Positions 17,869-26,552 of a stretch of 52,859 nt of DNA are shown in pieces (the stretch's first letter is position 1; every line of letters begins with the position of its first letter). The stretch is from Candidatus Gastranaerophilales bacterium (GTDB taxonomy: Bacteria; Cyanobacteriota; Vampirovibrionia; Gastranaerophilales; Gastranaerophilaceae): the NCBI GenBank assembly GCA_944324445.1, contig CALUWL010000006.1:1-52859 (forward strand), in the 5' to 3' direction. The translations under genes were made by a program, and so were the position numbers. The notes under the pieces were generated by a model. That model was not told the origin of the DNA, ran no database searches, and saw nothing but the letters and a program-made list of their open reading frames with translations.

Positions 17869-18899
17869 TGGGAAAAATTGCAGTATATTGCGAGATTGAT
17901 AATGCTAATAATGTTTTAAGTGATGTTTCATTTGAACTTTTATCAAAAGCAAGACAGATGAAATTTGACGCTAAAAAAATAGATTGCGAAGGTAACGATT
18001 TTGAAGTTGTTGCAATTGCAATAGGTAAAACTTTAGATATGGAATCTGCTAAAAAAGCATTTAGCGCTGGAGCTGATTATTTTACTTTAATTAAAGATGA
18101 TTGTCTTGAATTATTTTCGCAAACAGCTTATTCATTAGCTTTTATTGAATATTTTAGCGCTAATCCATGTGATATAATTATTTTTCCTGCTACTTCAAAA
18201 GGAAGAATTATTGCGCCAAGAATTACAACAATATTGGATACAGGACTTGTGGCGGATTGTACCGGTCTTGAATTAATTGAAAGAAACGGAAAGATTGTTT
18301 TGGCTTCAACAAGACCGACTTTTGGGGCTGAATTAATGGCAACAATTATCTCAAAGAAAAATCCTCAGTGTGCGACTGTTCGTCCTAAGACTTTTGCTGC
18401 TGATTTTTGGGATATAGAAAATTCGGTTTCAAATTCGTATTTCGAATATCAGCTTAAATATCCGATTAATGAAACAAGATCGAGATTATTGCGAACGTTT
18501 TTAGATAAGGATTCTATTTCTGATTTTGCAGGTGCTAAAATTATTCTAGCCGGTGGTTTTGGATTGTATGATGGTAAAAATCGTGAATATTACGATAAAT
18601 TGGAAAAATTAGCTAAAAAAATCGGGGCTAAATTTGGCGCAACAAGAAAAGTTGTAGATTTGAATTTAGTACCTAAAAATTGTCAAATCGGTCAAACAGG
18701 TACTACAGTTTTACCTGAACTATATGTTGCATTTGGTATTTCAGGTGCTATACAACATATGGTCGGGGCTAAAAATTCTAAAAAGATAATTGCAATTAAT
18801 TCTGATAAAGATGCTGAAATATTTAAGTATTGGGTTTATTCAATAGTAACTCATGAGAAAAGATTTTTTATTAAAATAATTAAATATTTTTTAAAATAA
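17868..18899 (+). CDS. etfA: Electron transfer flavoprotein alpha subunit
   Basis: EtfA holds FAD in its C-terminal domain. The 343-residue product has the GRIIAPRI and STRPTFGAE blocks and the FAD-site block GQTGTTVLPELYVAFGISG, followed by AIQHMVG. At the extreme C-terminus the usual ADY...GD pattern is replaced: the protein reads IFKYWVYSIVTHEKRFF. I checked the other two frames there and found stops, so this is divergence, not a frameshift. Translation is coupled to etfB by a one-base overlap. The next 199 bases hold two hairpins but no gene that I can support. Confidence 0.94.
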   Translation: MGKIAVYCEIDNANNVLSDVSFELLSKARQMKFDAKKIDCEGNDFEVVAIAIGKTLDMESAKKAFSAGADYFTLIKDDCLELFSQTAYSLAFIEYFSANPCDIIIFPATSKGRIIAPRITTILDTGLVADCTGLELIERNGKIVLASTRPTFGAELMATIISKKNPQCATVRPKTFAADFWDIENSVSNSYFEYQLKYPINETRSRLLRTFLDKDSISDFAGAKIILAGGFGLYDGKNREYYDKLEKLAKKIGAKFGATRKVVDLNLVPKNCQIGQTGTTVLPELYVAFGISGAIQHMVGAKNSKKIIAINSDKDAEIFKYWVYSIVTHEKRFFIKIIKYFLK

Positions 18900-18904
18900 A
18901 AAAA

Positions 18905-18973
18905 AGCCGTCATAAGGCGGCTACTAGACTTGGGGAGGAGGTTTTGATATTGAGTTTTACTCGAATATCAAAA
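18905..18973 (+). other. Two hairpins with purine-rich SD-like box after etfA
   Basis: The first stem pairs AGCCGTC (18905-18911) with GGCGGCT (18916-18922) around ATAA. The second pairs TTTTGATATT (18942-18951) with AATATCAAAA (18964-18973), extended by GAG/CTC. Between them lies TGGGGAGGAGG (18931-18941), a near-perfect anti-16S complement. The first hairpin may stabilise or terminate the etf transcript. The purine box next to a stem could control a small frame starting with TTG at 18944 (28 codons), but nothing proves translation. Confidence 0.5.
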
Positions 18974-19098
18974 TTGATATGTTCATTTCCTCGTCTTAAA
19001 AAAATGTATTCTTTAATGTTATTTTTTTAATTTCCTCTAAAAGTTGTAATTTTTTTTAAAAGATAAAAAAATGATTTGAATTTGTTAAAATTATTAGT

Positions 19099-19839
19099 AT
19101 GAAAAAGCTTATTTGTATTTTATTTTTCTTTGTTTTTGTTTTTTCTTTTATTCCTGCTAATGCAGCTAAAAAGAAAAAAGCGCCTGCTACAAAGCATAAA
19201 ATTGAATTTGTTACAAAGGATAAATTTATACTGTCGGGTGATTTATATTTTGCTCAAAAAACATCCGATAAACCTCTGGTTGTGCTATTACATTCTTTTG
19301 GATTGAATGCCTATTCTTGGAAAACTCTGGCACAAGCGCTTAGGTTACAAGATTATAACGTTCTTGCAATGGATTTAAGAGGACACGGCAGATCGGTTTA
19401 TACAGAAAGTTTAAAGTTAAAATCCAGATATAAGTTTAGTCAGTCTGATTGGCAAAAATTGCCCAATGACGTTATAGAATCAATTGCATATGTTAAGGCA
19501 AATTACCCTAAAATAAATTGCAATGATGTAATTATCGTGGGGGCTGATTTAGGTGCAAGCGCTGGTATACTTGCAGGTAAACTTATGAAAAAAGAACCTG
19601 TGAAATTTGTCATGATTTCTCCAATGTTAAATTTTAAAGGCCTTTATATTCCATATAAAGTTGCAAGTTATACCAATACTAAATTTATGGTTATTTTATC
19701 TAAGACAGATAAGATTTTATTTAATTTTTATACTTCAACAAAACCTTTTATAAAAGTTTATCAAACAGGTGGTCCCGGAAATCAACTTTTGAAAGTTAAC
19801 CCGCAAAGCACAGATGATATAATCAATTTTATCAATTAA
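19099..19839 (+). CDS. Exported alpha/beta-hydrolase-fold protein with altered triad
   Basis: The 246-residue product has a clear signal peptide (Lys-Lys start, hydrophobic core, probable cleavage after ANA at residue 22). The fold is recognisable: LLHSFGLN at the oxyanion turn, MDLRGHGRS, and the nucleophile elbow VGADLGASAG. There the usual serine is Asp150, and the C-terminal histidine seen as GxxHG in relatives is replaced (GGPGNQLL). Either it uses an Asp nucleophile as haloalkane dehalogenases do, with a different base, or it is not an active enzyme. It overlaps the convergent YitT gene by four bases. Confidence 0.85.
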   Translation: MKKLICILFFFVFVFSFIPANAAKKKKAPATKHKIEFVTKDKFILSGDLYFAQKTSDKPLVVLLHSFGLNAYSWKTLAQALRLQDYNVLAMDLRGHGRSVYTESLKLKSRYKFSQSDWQKLPNDVIESIAYVKANYPKINCNDVIIVGADLGASAGILAGKLMKKEPVKFVMISPMLNFKGLYIPYKVASYTNTKFMVILSKTDKILFNFYTSTKPFIKVYQTGGPGNQLLKVNPQSTDDIINFIN

Positions 19840-20669
19840 TGTTTTTTCTTGTAGCGTTTGCCAAAAACTTCATGTACGTTTTCGGTTGATAAAAATGCAT
19901 CTTTATCAATTGAGAGAACCAATTCTTTTAATTTGTAAAGCTCAATTCTTGGAACAACGCAATATACCATTGTTTTTTTAGCTTTGCTGTATCCGCCTTG
20001 AGCGTCTATGTAAGTTACAGTTTTATTAAGGTTTTCAATAATTGCTTGGCCCAGTTCTCTACCCTTATCTGATATTATTCTTATTGATTTTTCTTCGCTT
20101 AGACCTTGTACTATGCTATCTATTGCTCTATAAGCTATAAGATAAGTCAAGGTTGAATACATTGCTTGCTCCCAGCCGTATAAAAACCCTGCGCTTGCAA
20201 AAATAAATACATTTATAAACATTATTATTTCGCCTACAGAATAAGGGTATTTTTTTGAAATTTTCATGGCTAAAATTTCTGTTCCGTCCATACAAGCATT
20301 GTTTTTTAATACTATTCCAACTCCGACTCCAAGTATTCCTCCGCCAAAAAGTGCTGATAATAATAAATCTCCGGTTACTTTTGGTATATGGTGGCAAAAA
20401 TTTACAAAACCCGCCAGTGCTACAACGCTATATAGAGCAGTAAAGATAAATTTTTTGCCAAATTCATTCAAGGCAAGAAGTACAAACGGTATATTTAGAA
20501 TTATCAAAAATATTCCAAGGTTTGCTTTTGTTATATAGCTTGCCATAATTGAAATACCTACGATACCGCCATCTATTATTTGATTGGGTACCAAAAAACA
20601 TTCGAGTGCAAATGCTGCTAAAAATGCGCCAATTGTGCAAAATATCAAATTTATAATTATTTCTTTCAT
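19836..20669 (-). CDS. YitT family membrane protein
   Basis: The 277-residue product has five or six hydrophobic helices in the N-terminal 165 residues (opening LIFCTIGAFLAAFALECFLV, PNQIIDGGIVGISI) and a soluble C-terminal domain of the DUF2179 type (KGRELGQAIIENLNKTVTYID, GGYSKAKKTMVYCVVPR, ending with a FLSTENVHEVFG motif). This is the standard arrangement of YitT proteins, whose transported substrate is not established. The start lies 23 bases from the divergent solute-binding lipoprotein start, so both promoters are short or overlapping. Confidence 0.93.
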   Translation of the reverse strand: MKEIIINLIFCTIGAFLAAFALECFLVPNQIIDGGIVGISIMASYITKANLGIFLIILNIPFVLLALNEFGKKFIFTALYSVVALAGFVNFCHHIPKVTGDLLLSALFGGGILGVGVGIVLKNNACMDGTEILAMKISKKYPYSVGEIIMFINVFIFASAGFLYGWEQAMYSTLTYLIAYRAIDSIVQGLSEEKSIRIISDKGRELGQAIIENLNKTVTYIDAQGGYSKAKKTMVYCVVPRIELYKLKELVLSIDKDAFLSTENVHEVFGKRYKKKH

Positions 20670-20692
20670 AAGATTTATGATAGAATATTTTT

Positions 20693-21478
20693 ATGAAAAA
20701 GTATATATCTTTAACAATTATTTTAATATTAATATTTTTTCTCTCCGGATGCAGTTTTATAAAAAAGCATAAGGAATTATCTGATCTTGAGGCTATTAAA
20801 GAAAGAGGATATTTGATTGTTGGCACAAAAACGGACTCTCCTCCCTTTGGTTATTATAAAGATGGCAAATTAACAGGTATAGATATAGAAATTGCACAAA
20901 ATATTGCAAATTATATTTTTCAAAACGAGTCTTCTGCTAATGTAAAGTTTGTTAACGTTAATGCCCAAAATAGAATAGAAAAACTTAATTCAAAAGATGT
21001 TGATATTTTGGTTGCAACCATGAGTATTAATGAAAAAAGAAAGCTCGTTATGAGTTTTTCCGTACCGTATTTTGTAGCTAATCAGAAAATTATGGTTCGA
21101 AAAACTTCTAAAATCACTCATCTGCAATATTTTAATAAAAACGGAAGATTGGCTGTAGTTATGGGTACAACCGGAGAAAAAATTTCTCATCTTGTAGCAC
21201 CTAATGCTCACTTTGTTGGAACAAAAAGCTACAATGAAGCTTTTAATTTGCTTTTAAATCGCCAAGTTGACGCCATTTTAGGAGATGATTGCATACTAAG
21301 AGGGTATTTAACGGATGAATTTAGAATAATAAATAAATCGTATTCCAGAGAATATTATGCAGTTGCGATTAGAAAAGCTGATGATTCTAAAGATTTGTTA
21401 AATTTAATTAATTCGGCTTTAGCCGTCATGCTTGATGAAAGGCGTCTAAATCTCATAAAAGCACGCTATTTTATTTAG
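20693..21478 (+). CDS. Family 3 solute-binding lipoprotein
   Basis: The 261-residue product is a periplasmic binding protein of the amino-acid ABC-transporter type. It has a lipoprotein signal with lipobox LSGC (Cys20), then the family opening DLEAIKERGYLIVGTKTDSP, FGYYKDGKLTGIDIEIA, VDILVATMSINEKR and the second-domain blocks GTTGEKISHL and VDAILGDDCILRGYL. No permease or ATPase gene is nearby, so it either feeds a transporter elsewhere or works as a sensor. The next gene starts 53 bases downstream on the same strand. Confidence 0.93.
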   Translation: MKKYISLTIILILIFFLSGCSFIKKHKELSDLEAIKERGYLIVGTKTDSPPFGYYKDGKLTGIDIEIAQNIANYIFQNESSANVKFVNVNAQNRIEKLNSKDVDILVATMSINEKRKLVMSFSVPYFVANQKIMVRKTSKITHLQYFNKNGRLAVVMGTTGEKISHLVAPNAHFVGTKSYNEAFNLLLNRQVDAILGDDCILRGYLTDEFRIINKSYSREYYAVAIRKADDSKDLLNLINSALAVMLDERRLNLIKARYFI

Positions 21479-21531
21479 CAAAATAATATTTTTTGTTTAT
21501 AATTGTTTTATAAATTTTTTTGGATGATTTT

Positions 21532-23637
21532 ATGGATAGAGAAAAAATAAAAAAAAGGTTATATTTTTGGCATTTTTTCCTGTGGATATTTTTGTTTATA
21601 ACCTTGTATCAAGCATATATGGTATATTTTGTTGATATTACTTCTACAAAATCAAAATGGGTAGCGCTTTTTGCAGGAGTGCTTGCATTGTTGTGTTCTT
21701 CTATAAAAATTTGTGAAAATCTTTTTTATAATCATAAGGATTTAATTGTTGAAAAAATAGTGAAATATTTTGATAGCGGACTTATGATCTTTTTTAAGAA
21801 AAACCTAAAATTTTTATTTTTGTTAAGTATTGTTTTGTGTTTATTTCTGAATAAAATTTTTGGACTTTCTTTTGTTGTTTGCTTTGTTTGTGGAGAAGTT
21901 GTTTCTTTTTTAGTTTATTATGTCGGAATTTTTATTTCTTCAAGAACATCAATAAGGGTTATAAAAGCCCTTGATAATCAAACAAATGTTTCTTTTAAGC
22001 TTGCGTTTAATTCAGGTATAGTTATATCTATGGCAATTGTTGGACTTTTTCTGTCCACTATTGCAATTTTGTTTCACATATATAAGGATTATGAAATTTT
22101 AACAGGCTTTTTGTTAGGTATATCTTTATGTGCTTTTATTAATTGTTCATCAAGCGCAATAATTAAAAAATCAGCTGATTGTGCTTCAGGTTTTGTTTCC
22201 GGTTTTATGGCAGAAATTGATTCTTATGACAAGCGCTCGCCTATTTTGCTTTTGAGGAGCGTATCTAAGACGTTATTTAATCTTTCGTCGTTTTCATCAG
22301 ATATGTTAATGACCTTTGCTTCTATTGTAATAGCATCCATGGTTCTTGGGGCTTTTGCGTATAATTTAATGGGTTGTTTTTTGCCGTTAATTGTTGCTTC
22401 AAGCGGTGTATTTGCTGCAATTTTTATTATTCTAACAATGAGAATTAATAAAATTTATAATCCTGTTGGTATACTGTTTTCATCTGCTCTAAAGACAATA
22501 ATTTTATTTGCCGCAATTACTTTTTATTGTATTAAAACTTGGATTCCGGATGCAATGGGATTGTTTTATGCTTGTTTATCAGGTGCTTTGGGTGGTTTTA
22601 TTGTATGTTTTATTAGTTCTAATTATGTTTTTGAAAAATTTAAACCCGTAAAAAATATATCCAATGCTGCAATAGCAGGTTTTACCCCTTCTTTTTTGCA
22701 AAGTGTGCGCGAAGGCTTTATGAGCGTGTTTTTGCCTGTTTTGTTTACTCTTCTTATTTTCGTGTTTTCTTTTTTGGTGGCTGAAGGATTTGAAATGCCC
22801 TTATTTGGACTATACGGTGTTTCTTTATCTGTTCTTTCTATGGCTTCAACTTTAGGTATTATGATGTGCATTTATACATTTGGTTTTATGCTTAATTCAT
22901 CAAATGAAGCAATAAGAACCTACGAAAATGCCGAGGCTTTAAAGTTAAATACAAAACACATTACGTTTCTGGGTAATGTTGCTTTTTGTATCATATCTCT
23001 TTGTAAAAATTATTTTAATATCTTGAGTATTTTGTGTTCTGTTGTTGTATTGATTGCATACACTTTAGTCGCAAATATTCAGGAATTGGATATTTTAAAT
23101 CCTTATGTCCTTGCTTCATTATTGTTGGGCGTATCTTTCCCCTTTTTGTATATTGCTTTTATGTTAAGCGGTATTTCCAAGACATCAAAAAGACTTGTTG
23201 TTGAAGTTAAACATCAATTTAGAAATTTCCCTCAGATTTTAAGGTTTGAAATGCGTCCGGATTATGAAAAATGTGTTAATGTGGCATCTAAAAACGCTAT
23301 TATTCAAGCTTTATTTTATATGATATTAGTTAGTTTAATCGTTTATTTTGCAACATTGTTTTTTAGCATTGAAGCTCCTGTTTCAATGGTTTTCGGATTG
23401 GTATTATCTTCGGTTGGATTAATATTTTTCTCTGAAAATTCTGCTACTGTGGTAAGAAGTGCCAAAAAGTACCTGAGAAATGAATACGTTAATTCAAACA
23501 GATCAGATGAATATTCAGCTTTAGTTCAAAATGATGAAGTGTTTAGTTCCCTAAGAGATTTGATTTCTCCCGTTTTAGTCAGCTTAACTAAATTTTTGGC
23601 CGCTTCGATATTAGCTTTTGCACCGTTGTTTATGTAG
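21532..23637 (+). CDS. Membrane pyrophosphatase homologue lacking catalytic residues
   Basis: The 701-residue, about 16-helix product follows the ion-pumping membrane pyrophosphatase family along its length. KSADCASGFVSGFMAE (213-228) aligns without gaps with the DVGADLVGKVE region: the first Asp is kept (D216) but the second is G220, the Lys is G224 and the Glu is M226. The DNVGDNVGD motif is R242-S-V-S-K246-T-L-F-N250, and FESY is LMTF, while the following IASMVLG is conserved. The DAYGPISDNAGG motif is YTFGFMLNSSNE, and the C-terminal GDPFKDT region is EVFSSLRDL. Without the Mg-pyrophosphate ligands it should not hydrolyse pyrophosphate. ATG 21532 was preferred to TTG 21520. Confidence 0.85.
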   Translation: MDREKIKKRLYFWHFFLWIFLFITLYQAYMVYFVDITSTKSKWVALFAGVLALLCSSIKICENLFYNHKDLIVEKIVKYFDSGLMIFFKKNLKFLFLLSIVLCLFLNKIFGLSFVVCFVCGEVVSFLVYYVGIFISSRTSIRVIKALDNQTNVSFKLAFNSGIVISMAIVGLFLSTIAILFHIYKDYEILTGFLLGISLCAFINCSSSAIIKKSADCASGFVSGFMAEIDSYDKRSPILLLRSVSKTLFNLSSFSSDMLMTFASIVIASMVLGAFAYNLMGCFLPLIVASSGVFAAIFIILTMRINKIYNPVGILFSSALKTIILFAAITFYCIKTWIPDAMGLFYACLSGALGGFIVCFISSNYVFEKFKPVKNISNAAIAGFTPSFLQSVREGFMSVFLPVLFTLLIFVFSFLVAEGFEMPLFGLYGVSLSVLSMASTLGIMMCIYTFGFMLNSSNEAIRTYENAEALKLNTKHITFLGNVAFCIISLCKNYFNILSILCSVVVLIAYTLVANIQELDILNPYVLASLLLGVSFPFLYIAFMLSGISKTSKRLVVEVKHQFRNFPQILRFEMRPDYEKCVNVASKNAIIQALFYMILVSLIVYFATLFFSIEAPVSMVFGLVLSSVGLIFFSENSATVVRSAKKYLRNEYVNSNRSDEYSALVQNDEVFSSLRDLISPVLVSLTKFLAASILAFAPLFM

Positions 23638-23659
23638 CATTTGGAGATATAATAAGGTA

Positions 23660-24076
23660 ATGAGTATCATAAATGAAAAGTTTACAATTTCTACAAGAGG
23701 ATTTGATGATATCATTGATATTACGCCGAAAGTTCAAGGCATATTATCTCAATCAGGGGTTTTGAATGCTCTTGTAAATGTTAGTGTTATAGGTTCAACT
23801 GCTTCAATTGTTACTCTTGAATATGAACCCGGACTTGTTGTTGATTTGCCTGAGGTTTTAAATTCAATAGTTCCTGTTAATCGAGTGTATGAACACGACA
23901 ACACTTGGCATGATGGTAACGGATATGCGCATTTGAGAGCCTCTATTTTATCTAACGGAGTAAATATACCTGCTATATCGGGAAAATTGGAGTTAGGAAC
24001 TTGGCAGCAGATTGTATTAGTTGATTTTGATAATAAAAATAGGGTTCGTGAAATTGTTGTTTCAATTGTGTATTAG
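23660..24076 (+). CDS. YjbQ family protein
   Basis: The 138-residue product belongs to the YjbQ/UPF0047 family, some members of which show weak thiamine-phosphate synthase activity; the true role is unsettled. It has the typical features: a C-terminal HLRASILSNG block, KLELGTWQQIVLVDFD and the His-containing NTWHDGNGYAH stretch. I chose ATG 23660 because AAGG is close upstream; an in-frame ATG at 23618 overlaps the pyrophosphatase-like gene and adds unrelated residues. The next gene follows directly. Confidence 0.92.
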   Translation: MSIINEKFTISTRGFDDIIDITPKVQGILSQSGVLNALVNVSVIGSTASIVTLEYEPGLVVDLPEVLNSIVPVNRVYEHDNTWHDGNGYAHLRASILSNGVNIPAISGKLELGTWQQIVLVDFDNKNRVREIVVSIVY

Positions 24077-24094
24077 TTGAGCGGATATATAGAA

Positions 24095-25717
24095 ATGAAT
24101 CTATCATTAAGAAAAAAACAGATAAAATATTATACTGATTTATTAAAAGATAATGAATTTTTGCTTTTAAAATCAGAAGATTCTTACTTTAATTCTCATT
24201 ATTTATCTTCTCCTTTAAATATTTTAACCGGATTTGCAGGAACTGAAGGTGAAGCTGTTATTGATAAAAGCGGAAATATTAAAATTTTTGTTGATACAAG
24301 ATATCATATTTTAGCTGAAAAACAAGTTTTTTCGGATGTTGAAATTTATAAAATGCCCCTTGGAGAATCTTTTTTTGAAGCATTTAAAAAAAATTATTCT
24401 AAAAAAGCAGTTTTATATGTGCCTTTTGATATTAAACTGTATAATTATTTGCAGCTTGATAAATATTTTGATTTAAGAACATATAAATTGCCCGATGATT
24501 TTCTTAAAAATTCCGAATTGGATTTGAACTTACCTGTTTTTGAATCTGATAGAGGGGTTAGCGGATTTGATTTCTTATATAAATTGAAAAAAATTTCAAA
24601 ACTAAATCAAAAATGCTCCAAGATGTTGATTTTTAATTTAGATGAAATATGCTGGTTAACCAATTTAAGAAGTTTTCAATTTAAGAATTCATCTAATTTT
24701 AGAGCAATTTTATATTTGGATGTTAAAAATTCAAATAATATTCTTTTTGTTGATAAACCTTCAAAAATAAAAGAAATTGAAGGTCTAAAATATTTAAAAT
24801 TAGATCAATTTAACGATTATATAAATTCGCTTGATGATGAAATATTGGTAAAATATGAAGATATTACTTTGGATAAATTTTTATCCATAAAAAAACCAAT
24901 TCAAAATAAAAAGAAAAACCTTGCTCTGATTTCTTCAATTAAGCAAAAAAGTGAAATTGATTACCTTAAAGATTGCTATAAGAAACTAGATTTAGCAATT
25001 TTAAATTTTAAAAATAAAATTAAACCAAAAATGAGTGAATATGATTTAGTTAAGATTTTTGAAAATGAATTATTAAAGACTGGTGCTAAAACAACATCTT
25101 TTAAAACAATTCTATCTATTGATGAAAATACTGCCTCAATTCATTATTCAAGTTATGATAAAAATAAAATTTTAACTGATGAAAATATCATTCTGTTGGA
25201 TTGCGGCGGATATTGGGAAAATGGTTATGCAACAGATATTACACGAACTTTTTATTTTGGCTCTAACCCTCCCAAAATATGTAAAAAAGTTTACACATAT
25301 GTCTTAAAAGCTTTTATCAACTGCTTTTTATCTAATGAAACCGAAGCAAAAAAACTTGATAATTTAGCAAGACAAATTTTAGAACCATTAAATGATGACG
25401 GTTTCTATTTTGGACATGGTTTAGGCCATGGTATAGGTACATCTGTTCATCAAAATCCGCCAAGATTATCTTTAAATTCTTCTGATATAATAAAACCCTT
25501 GCAGGTTCATTCAATAGAACCGGGGGCTTATGGTAAAAATAAAGATAATATGCAGTTTGGAGTAAGAATAGAAAATTGTGTGTATTTTGATTTGGATTAT
25601 AGAAGATTTTCTCTATCAAAATTTCCTTTTGAGGAGGTTTTAATAGAATATGAATTTTTAAATTCTAAAGAAAAAGAGTTTGTTGAAAAATGGCAAAAAG
25701 AATATGAAAATTGTTGA
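24095..25717 (+). CDS. pepP: Xaa-Pro aminopeptidase (M24B)
   Basis: This enzyme removes an N-terminal residue before proline using two metal ions. The 540-residue product has two creatinase-like N-terminal domains (about 1-300) and the pita-bread catalytic domain. The metal ligands are visible in LLDCGGYWENGYATDITR (two Asp), HGLGHGIGTSVHQNPP (His), HSIEPGAYG (Glu) and GVRIENCVY (Glu). ATG 24095 is preferred to a TTG at 24077 that directly abuts the previous stop. It overlaps the next gene by 14 bases. The three-domain length resembles the longer cytoplasmic aminopeptidase P type. Confidence 0.9.
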   Translation: MNLSLRKKQIKYYTDLLKDNEFLLLKSEDSYFNSHYLSSPLNILTGFAGTEGEAVIDKSGNIKIFVDTRYHILAEKQVFSDVEIYKMPLGESFFEAFKKNYSKKAVLYVPFDIKLYNYLQLDKYFDLRTYKLPDDFLKNSELDLNLPVFESDRGVSGFDFLYKLKKISKLNQKCSKMLIFNLDEICWLTNLRSFQFKNSSNFRAILYLDVKNSNNILFVDKPSKIKEIEGLKYLKLDQFNDYINSLDDEILVKYEDITLDKFLSIKKPIQNKKKNLALISSIKQKSEIDYLKDCYKKLDLAILNFKNKIKPKMSEYDLVKIFENELLKTGAKTTSFKTILSIDENTASIHYSSYDKNKILTDENIILLDCGGYWENGYATDITRTFYFGSNPPKICKKVYTYVLKAFINCFLSNETEAKKLDNLARQILEPLNDDGFYFGHGLGHGIGTSVHQNPPRLSLNSSDIIKPLQVHSIEPGAYGKNKDNMQFGVRIENCVYFDLDYRRFSLSKFPFEEVLIEYEFLNSKEKEFVEKWQKEYENC

Positions 25718-26483
25718 AATATCAAGTTTGCAAAATGACTTAGTTAAATTTGTTGTAAAATTGCAAAATTCAAAATTTAGAAAATCAGAAAAATTAATCC
25801 TCTTAGATGGCGATAAGACGCTTGTTGGATTAATTAATGATGGTGTCGAATTTGAATATATTTTTTTAAAGAAAGATAGTCCTTTTATAAATAAAGTTAA
25901 TGCAAAAGAAATTGTAATTGTTGATGATAAAATTTTAAAAAAGATTTCTACTGTAGTAACTCCTTCTAAAATGGTAGGCGTTATTAAAGAACCTCAAACA
26001 CAAAAAGATATTTTTTTAAATTTGAAAAAAATTGTGCTTTTGGATTCTATTAAAGATGCCGGTAATTTAGGTACTATAATTCGTTCTGCTTGCGCTTTTT
26101 CAATGGATGGCATTATTTTATTTAATGATTGTGTTGATTTGTATAATTCCAAAACAATTAGAGCTGCAGCACAGAATATGTTTAAAATTCCAATAATTAA
26201 AGCTGATTTAAATTTTATAAAAAGATTAATGAACAATCATAAATTAATTTCAACGGTTGTAAATTCTGATACTGATTTTATGAATTTTAAGTTTGACGAT
26301 AGTTTTATACTTGCTTTTGGCTCTGAAGCAAGCGGATTAAGCAATGAAATTATTGAATTGAGTGATGAAAAACTAACTTTTTCAATGGATAATGATGTTG
26401 AGTCTTTAAATCTTGCGGTTTGCTCGTCGGTTGCGTTTGCTTTAATAAAATTAAACCAAAGATTTAAACCTTCCTTAACCTAA
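25704..26483 (+). CDS. TrmH/SpoU-family RNA 2'-O-methyltransferase
   Basis: The 259-residue product is a SPOUT-fold methylase that moves a methyl group from SAM to a ribose 2'-OH in rRNA or tRNA. The N-terminal substrate-binding domain (SKFRKSEKLILLDGDKTLV) is followed by the three SpoU motifs: DAGNLGTIIRSACAF, FGSEASGLSNEI and SLNLAVCSSVAFAL. The target nucleotide cannot be read from sequence. ATG 25704 starts inside the end of the aminopeptidase gene; an upstream ATG at 25680 is possible but less fitting. Confidence 0.92.
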   Translation: MKIVEISSLQNDLVKFVVKLQNSKFRKSEKLILLDGDKTLVGLINDGVEFEYIFLKKDSPFINKVNAKEIVIVDDKILKKISTVVTPSKMVGVIKEPQTQKDIFLNLKKIVLLDSIKDAGNLGTIIRSACAFSMDGIILFNDCVDLYNSKTIRAAAQNMFKIPIIKADLNFIKRLMNNHKLISTVVNSDTDFMNFKFDDSFILAFGSEASGLSNEIIELSDEKLTFSMDNDVESLNLAVCSSVAFALIKLNQRFKPSLT

Positions 26484-26552
26484 ATATTTATTGCCATGAT
26501 GTGTTAATTATGGTATCATTATAAAGCAATGTAAATAGTAAATGAGGTTCAG

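Noticed and set aside
18800-18899. Frameshift at the end of etfA
   Set aside because: Both other frames hit stop codons within a few codons and give no family-like tail; the original frame aligns without gaps, so this is divergence.
18944-19030. 28-codon small gene with TTG start behind a strong SD-like box
   Set aside because: The spacing from the purine box is too short and the frame overlaps the hairpin; nothing beyond the box supports translation, so it is kept as a regulatory-region observation only.
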